Source: CBDBCU01 sp965203435 (GTDB lineage Bacteria > Chloroflexota > Dehalococcoidia > Lucifugimonadales > UBA3495). From it: a stretch of DNA of 64,000 nt. This document shows, one piece after another, positions 60,534-64,000 of the stretch (the first letter of the stretch is position 1; each line of letters starts with the position of its first letter). The notes beneath the pieces were generated by a model. That model was not told the DNA's origin, did no database searches, and was given only the letters and a program-made list of their open reading frames with translations. The DNA lies in NCBI GenBank assembly GCA_965203435.1, contig CBDBCU010000006.1:186001-250000 (forward strand), given 5' to 3'. The position numbers were made by a program, and so were the translations under genes.

Positions 60534-61688
60534 TCACCCTCCTTGCGCCCGCAGCTCCGTCGAGGAAATATCGGCCCGGAAAGCGGCCTCCGGGAGGGCT
60601 TGAAACCGGGGGCTGAACCCGGCGGGAATGGCCGCTTCCGCCAGGGTGCGAAAAGCGCCGTCCAGCGCCCGGCCGGCCACCAGGAAACGGCAGCCCAAAG
60701 CCCAGATTTCGGCCAGGGCGGTCAGCATGGCCCCCTCCGACCCGCCGTAATACTTGGGGGCAATCAGGCGAATTAAAGTATCCCAGCCGATGACAAAGAT
60801 GCTGCCGGGAAACAAATCGGCCTTTTCCCGAAAGGTACGGGCGCGGGTCAGCGCAAGGCGGTTTTGCCCGGCAAACTGGGCTACCCGCCGCTGGATTTCC
60901 GCCGCGGCTAAAGGCGGCTTGTCCACATTGACTACCGACAATTCGTACACCACTTCCAACCCGGTCATCTCCCCGGCGACCCGGGCCAATTCCCGGTGTC
61001 CGTAATGCAAAGGGCTGAACGAACCGGGCAATACCGCCAAACCGGCCGCCCCGACCACAGCCGCCCTTTCCACCGGCTCCAACTGCCCATCGGATCGGCA
61101 AATAACGGCATCTACTTCCCCGGCCAACAGCCGCCCTATCGGGCCGGGGTGCGCCGCCGTAGTTATTTCCGGGACTTCGGCGGCGGTCAAGCCCAGGGGC
61201 AAGTTGACGTCCAGGCCAAAGGCTTGGGCCATAATTTGAATCAGCAGGCGGCTGAAAACTTCCTCCTCGCCGGCCCGGTCGCGCTGCCCCTTTTCCAGGG
61301 TCAGGTTGGCGGCGATCAGCCGGTCGGCGTCCCACGCGGCGATACAGGCCCGATCCGCGCCGCGCCGCGCCCGGTCGGTGGCAAGGGCGGCGGTGCAGGC
61401 TATGCCCACTACGGGGGAATCATCCTCCCGCAACAGCAAACCCCGGCGGTAGGCGGCCCTAGCCAGATCCCGGGCCGTCGTCGGCGAAACATACTGTTCC
61501 GGTTCCGACCCCAACAGGTCCATCATTGCCCCCCGGCCGTAGGGAACCCGGGCTTCCAGCAAAGTGCGGGAGGCCCCCGGCACGCTCAGCAGCCAGGCCA
61601 GGGCGCTGCTGCCGGCCCCGGCCGCTATCAGCACCGCCTTAGGCGGCGCGGCGTGGAGCTTGACGATGATGTCCGCTATTTCGTCCAT
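60534..61688 (-). CDS. CinA-like domain fused to NadD-type nucleotidyltransferase
   Basis: A 384-residue two-domain protein. Residues 1-170 resemble the CinA C-terminal (nicotinamide-nucleotide amidase) fold, with LSVPGASRTLLEARVPYGRGAM, but the SCTGG-type active-site block reads GAGSSA. Residues 215-384 form a nucleotidyltransferase: SFSPLHYGH (HxGH at 228-231) and ISSTELR (374-380), the diagnostic pair of NadD/CoaD-like adenylyltransferases. If the first domain is active, one chain would deamidate NMN and adenylate the product, two steps of NAD recycling. The start ATG 61688 follows AAGGAA. A family B repeat lies upstream. Confidence 0.75.
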   Translation of the reverse strand: MDEIADIIVKLHAAPPKAVLIAAGAGSSALAWLLSVPGASRTLLEARVPYGRGAMMDLLGSEPEQYVSPTTARDLARAAYRRGLLLREDDSPVVGIACTAALATDRARRGADRACIAAWDADRLIAANLTLEKGQRDRAGEEEVFSRLLIQIMAQAFGLDVNLPLGLTAAEVPEITTAAHPGPIGRLLAGEVDAVICRSDGQLEPVERAAVVGAAGLAVLPGSFSPLHYGHRELARVAGEMTGLEVVYELSVVNVDKPPLAAAEIQRRVAQFAGQNRLALTRARTFREKADLFPGSIFVIGWDTLIRLIAPKYYGGSEGAMLTALAEIWALGCRFLVAGRALDGAFRTLAEAAIPAGFSPRFQALPEAAFRADISSTELRAQGG

Positions 61689-61708
61689 ACCGTTCCTTAT
61701 CTTGTGTC

Positions 61709-61735
61709 CGCTCATCCTGAACTTGTTGAAGGATG
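61709..61735 (+). repeat. Dispersed repeat family B, single copy
   Basis: A CATCCTGAACTTGTTGAAGG copy, in the gap between the fusion gene and the flavin reductase gene. Confidence 0.85.
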
Positions 61736-61785
61736 GCACTCCGCAGCAGAACTGGGACCTCCTTTAATCCCCGGCCCGGCCGCCC

Positions 61786-62388
61786 TTACCGCCGCCAAGG
61801 CGCATAGTCAATCTGCCCCATCCGCTGCCGGGACACGGCAATATCCGCGCCGATTTTGCGCTCCCATTCCCGGTTCCATTCGGCGGGGATGCGCCGCCGG
61901 GCTTCCCGCCAGGTCAACAGTTCCGCATCCGGATTGGCGGCCCCGGCCCCTACTTCCGCCAGAAAAATCGTCATATCGCCGCCGTCCATAGCGTTGACCA
62001 CCCGGCAGTCCAGCCACCCGGCGCAGTCGGCCAGGATGGGACTGCCGGTAATCTGCTCAGACCAGGCTATCCCGGCCAGTTTGTCCCGTGCCAACCCGGA
62101 TACAAACCCGAAATCCCGAATCAGTTGCCACTGGTCGGGCCGCAGGAAGTTGAGGGCAAAAGCCCGGCTTTCGCAGATAAGCCGGTGACTGTAGTTTTCC
62201 TTGTAAATCTGCACCACTACCCGGGGCCGTTCCGGGACAATCGATGCGGCGGCGATGGCCACGGCAATCTGCACATTGACCCGCCCTTGCCCGCGGCTGG
62301 TTACGGCGGCCAAAGGCGACCAGAGCCGCCCCATTATTGGCGCAATCTGCCGATAATCCACGCCCGTTTTGCCGCCGCTGTCATCCAT
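61786..62388 (-). CDS. Flavin reductase-like FMN-binding protein
   Basis: A 200-residue FMN-binding split-barrel protein. SPLAAVTSRGQGRVNVQIAVAIAAASIVPERPRVVVQIYK corresponds to the flavin reductase-like core that binds FMN. Typical partners are monooxygenases that need FMNH2; the LLM oxidoreductase lies 47 kb away. The frame is open upstream to 62466, but ATG 62388 (MDDSGG) is preferred because it begins the fold; there is no clear ribosome site, so a leaderless or alternative start is possible. Confidence 0.8.
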   Translation of the reverse strand: MDDSGGKTGVDYRQIAPIMGRLWSPLAAVTSRGQGRVNVQIAVAIAAASIVPERPRVVVQIYKENYSHRLICESRAFALNFLRPDQWQLIRDFGFVSGLARDKLAGIAWSEQITGSPILADCAGWLDCRVVNAMDGGDMTIFLAEVGAGAANPDAELLTWREARRRIPAEWNREWERKIGADIAVSRQRMGQIDYAPWRR

Positions 62389-62443
62389 AGGGGAAAGGGT
62401 AACATTTGCGGCGGATTTTAACCACCGAGATAAAGGCCGTTTC

Positions 62444-62601
62444 AGGGCAATAGCATATACCGACAACCGGCCTTACCGTCATTCCCGCGCAAGCGGGAAT
62501 CCAGCGGTGGCCTGCCGAGGATGCGGCATCACAAGGCAGTACTGTTCGGATTCCCGCTTACGCGGGAATGACGGTTGATATGTGCCATTGCCTTGTTGCC
62601 C
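62444..62601. repeat. Nested palindromic element, repeat family A (most complete)
   Basis: The outer pair is GGGCAATAGCATATACC (from 62444) with GATATGTGCCATTGCC (to 62593) and a GCAACA/TGTTGC-like end; the inner arms are at 62475-62502 and 62547-62575. It abuts the stop codon of the TolB-like gene. At ~158 bases with terminal inverted repeats it has a MITE-like shape. Confidence 0.75.
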
Positions 62602-62602
62602 G

Positions 62603-63664
62603 TCACCAATCCGGCGCGGTGTCGTCAAAATCGTTGGTGGTCAGGCGGCGCTGGCTACTGCCATCGGCGTTCATCACCAGAATTTCCGCCGTGCCGTACA
62701 GATAGGTTACAAAGGCGATTTGCCCGCCATCGGGGGACCAGACCGGAGACTGGTCGGCGGCCGCATTACGGGTCAGCCGCCGCTGATTGCCGCCATCGGC
62801 CTGCATCGTATAAATCTCCGGATTGCCGTCCCGATGGGAAACGAAAGCCAGGGTTTTGCTGTCCGGCCGCCATACCGGCGAAGTGTCGTCCGCTACTGCC
62901 GGGGTCAGCCGTTCCGTTTCCAATTCATCCTGCCAACCGCCCTCGCCGACCCGGCTGATGGTATAAATGCTGGCGGTATCCCCCTCCTGCCGCACAAAGG
63001 CGATATAGCGGCCGTCCGGCGACCAGGCCGGCTGCGAATCCTCGCCCTGGGTCAGCCGCACCAGGTTCACCCCGGCGGGATTGCGGAGCCACAACCCCCT
63101 ATCCTCCCAAGAGTCCTGATTGTAGAAAACCACCCATTCGCCATCGGGCGACCAATCGCCCAACTGGTCGGCGGTGGCATTAAAAGTAACCCGGGTCAGG
63201 TCGTTGCCCTCAGTGTCCGCCGCATAGATTTCGGCGGCGGTTTCCCCGTCCGTCTCCCGTTCCGACACAAAGACCAGCCGGGCTGGCTCCCCGCCGCCGG
63301 GCGCCCAGCGCGGCATCGCATCGACGCCCTTATTGAGGGTCAACCGGCTGACCGGAACCCCCTTGCGGTCGATGATATGGATTTCCGCATCGCCGGATTC
63401 CTCGGAAATGTAGGCAATGTTTGCGCCATCGGGCGACCAGACCGGGGCCAAATCGGGATGTTTGTTGTTGGTCAAGCGGGTGGTTTCGCCGCTGGCCGGG
63501 TTCAGCAGGTACAGCTCCGGATTGCCGTCGGCGTCGGAAACAAAGACGATGGGATTGCCGCCGCCGGCAAAACAGCCCAGGCTCAACCCCAAGGCCAGCG
63601 TCAACAGCAGAACCCCGGCCCCTTTGACTGCCGCCTTGACCCGGAAAAGGAAACCCATCAGCAT
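62603..63664 (-). CDS. TolB-like beta-propeller lipoprotein (PD40 repeats)
   Basis: A 353-residue exported protein. A hydrophobic N-terminus (VLLLTLALGLSLGC) ends in a possible lipobox Cys. Six to seven WD40-like PD40 units follow, each with a form of xPxWSPDGxxIAFVS (for example PVWSPDGANIAYIS and PAWSPDGRYIAFV). Such proteins bind other envelope proteins or peptidoglycan. It is not part of a Tol-Pal cluster here. The start is ATG 63664 or 63658; both have a GGGGTGGG-like site upstream. Confidence 0.85.
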   Translation of the reverse strand: MLMGFLFRVKAAVKGAGVLLLTLALGLSLGCFAGGGNPIVFVSDADGNPELYLLNPASGETTRLTNNKHPDLAPVWSPDGANIAYISEESGDAEIHIIDRKGVPVSRLTLNKGVDAMPRWAPGGGEPARLVFVSERETDGETAAEIYAADTEGNDLTRVTFNATADQLGDWSPDGEWVVFYNQDSWEDRGLWLRNPAGVNLVRLTQGEDSQPAWSPDGRYIAFVRQEGDTASIYTISRVGEGGWQDELETERLTPAVADDTSPVWRPDSKTLAFVSHRDGNPEIYTMQADGGNQRRLTRNAAADQSPVWSPDGGQIAFVTYLYGTAEILVMNADGSSQRRLTTNDFDDTAPDW

Positions 63665-63778
63665 CGCCCACCCCGCAAAGCCGTATCCCGTTAATGCCGG
63701 TCAATGCTACGCCAAAGCCGCCCCGGTTTTCCCGGCAATTTTCCGACCGGTTAGCGGGAAAATGGCAAGGTCGCCGGA

Positions 63779-63944
63779 GCCGTCCTTCCCGACGCCCCTA
63801 CCGTCATTCCCGCCGCCTCCTACCGTCATTCCCGCCGCCCCTACCGTCATTCCCGCGTAAGCGGGAATCCCGAAATGCCTGATTGGTAATAGGCCGGTCT
63901 CTGGCAGTACCGTTCGGGATTCCCGCTTACGCGGGAATGACGGT
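63779..63944. repeat. Repeat family A element with tandem truncated arms
   Basis: Three short units (CCGTCATTCCCGCCGCCCCT type, about 21-22 bases each, starting near 63779, 63801 and 63823) precede a full palindromic element whose arms lie at 63843-63871 and 63917-63944. Apart from this, the 336-base segment after the TolB-like gene holds nothing recognised. Confidence 0.8.
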
Positions 63945-64000
63945 AGAGAAATGGGAAGGACAGTAAAAGGGGACTACCACCCCCCTACCACACAATCAAA

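Noticed and set aside
1..64000. tRNA and rRNA genes
   Set aside because: I looked for the T-loop GTTCRANNC and anticodon-arm patterns and for conserved 16S/23S motifs and found none I could support by eye; a tRNAscan-type search could still find one.

Overview
This is a GC-rich, gene-dense bacterial chromosome segment, most likely from an uncultured member of the Chloroflexota. The evidence is indirect. There is a complex I operon with only the eleven core subunits (nuoA-D and nuoH-N, no nuoE/F/G). A 1502-residue membrane glycosyltransferase carries the YYY (DUF2298) module known from Chloroflexi and archaea. A luciferase-like (LLM) oxidoreductase and a lone xanthine-dehydrogenase-type large subunit also fit. 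I see no rRNA, tRNA, CRISPR array, phage or insertion sequence. Many promoters have recognisable sigma-70 boxes.

Layout, left to right. 0-6.5 kb: end of a metal ABC permease gene, a His-rich major facilitator, a DUF2339/DUF3999 pair, and a small anchored protein behind a strongly folded leader. 6.5-11 kb: an SDR lacking its catalytic Tyr/Lys, a VOC protein and an orphan molybdopterin subunit. 11-17.5 kb: a DNA methyltransferase-HNH fusion with a small acidic two-repeat protein, then a CMD/uppP/LLM cluster and an MFS gene. 17.6-20 kb: a HEPN-TPR repeat protein with a frameshift and a consensus promoter. 20-24.4 kb: a peptide-type ABC importer without ATPases. 24.6-31.7 kb: a large type IIG-like methylase, acetyl-CoA synthetase, and a second methyltransferase-HNH fusion divergent from it. 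32-36.7 kb: a Trk potassium-uptake operon with three TrkA-like proteins and a universal stress protein, ending in pheA. 36.7-45.6 kb: the YYY glycosyltransferase, gap, eno and small genes. 45.6-56.8 kb: the nuo operon, with two HicB-like genes inserted between nuoC and nuoD. 57-64 kb: a secreted GLUG-repeat protein, a CinA-like/NadD-like fusion, a flavin reductase and a TolB-like beta-propeller protein.

The genes fit an organism with respiratory proton pumping (complex I), acetate activation, lower glycolysis and K+ homeostasis. Three DNA methyltransferases and a HEPN-TPR protein lie within 20 kb, which makes 11-32 kb the most accessory-looking part. Three families of short dispersed palindromic or direct repeats occupy most intergenic gaps. 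In two places the end of a neighbouring gene is duplicated beside a repeat.
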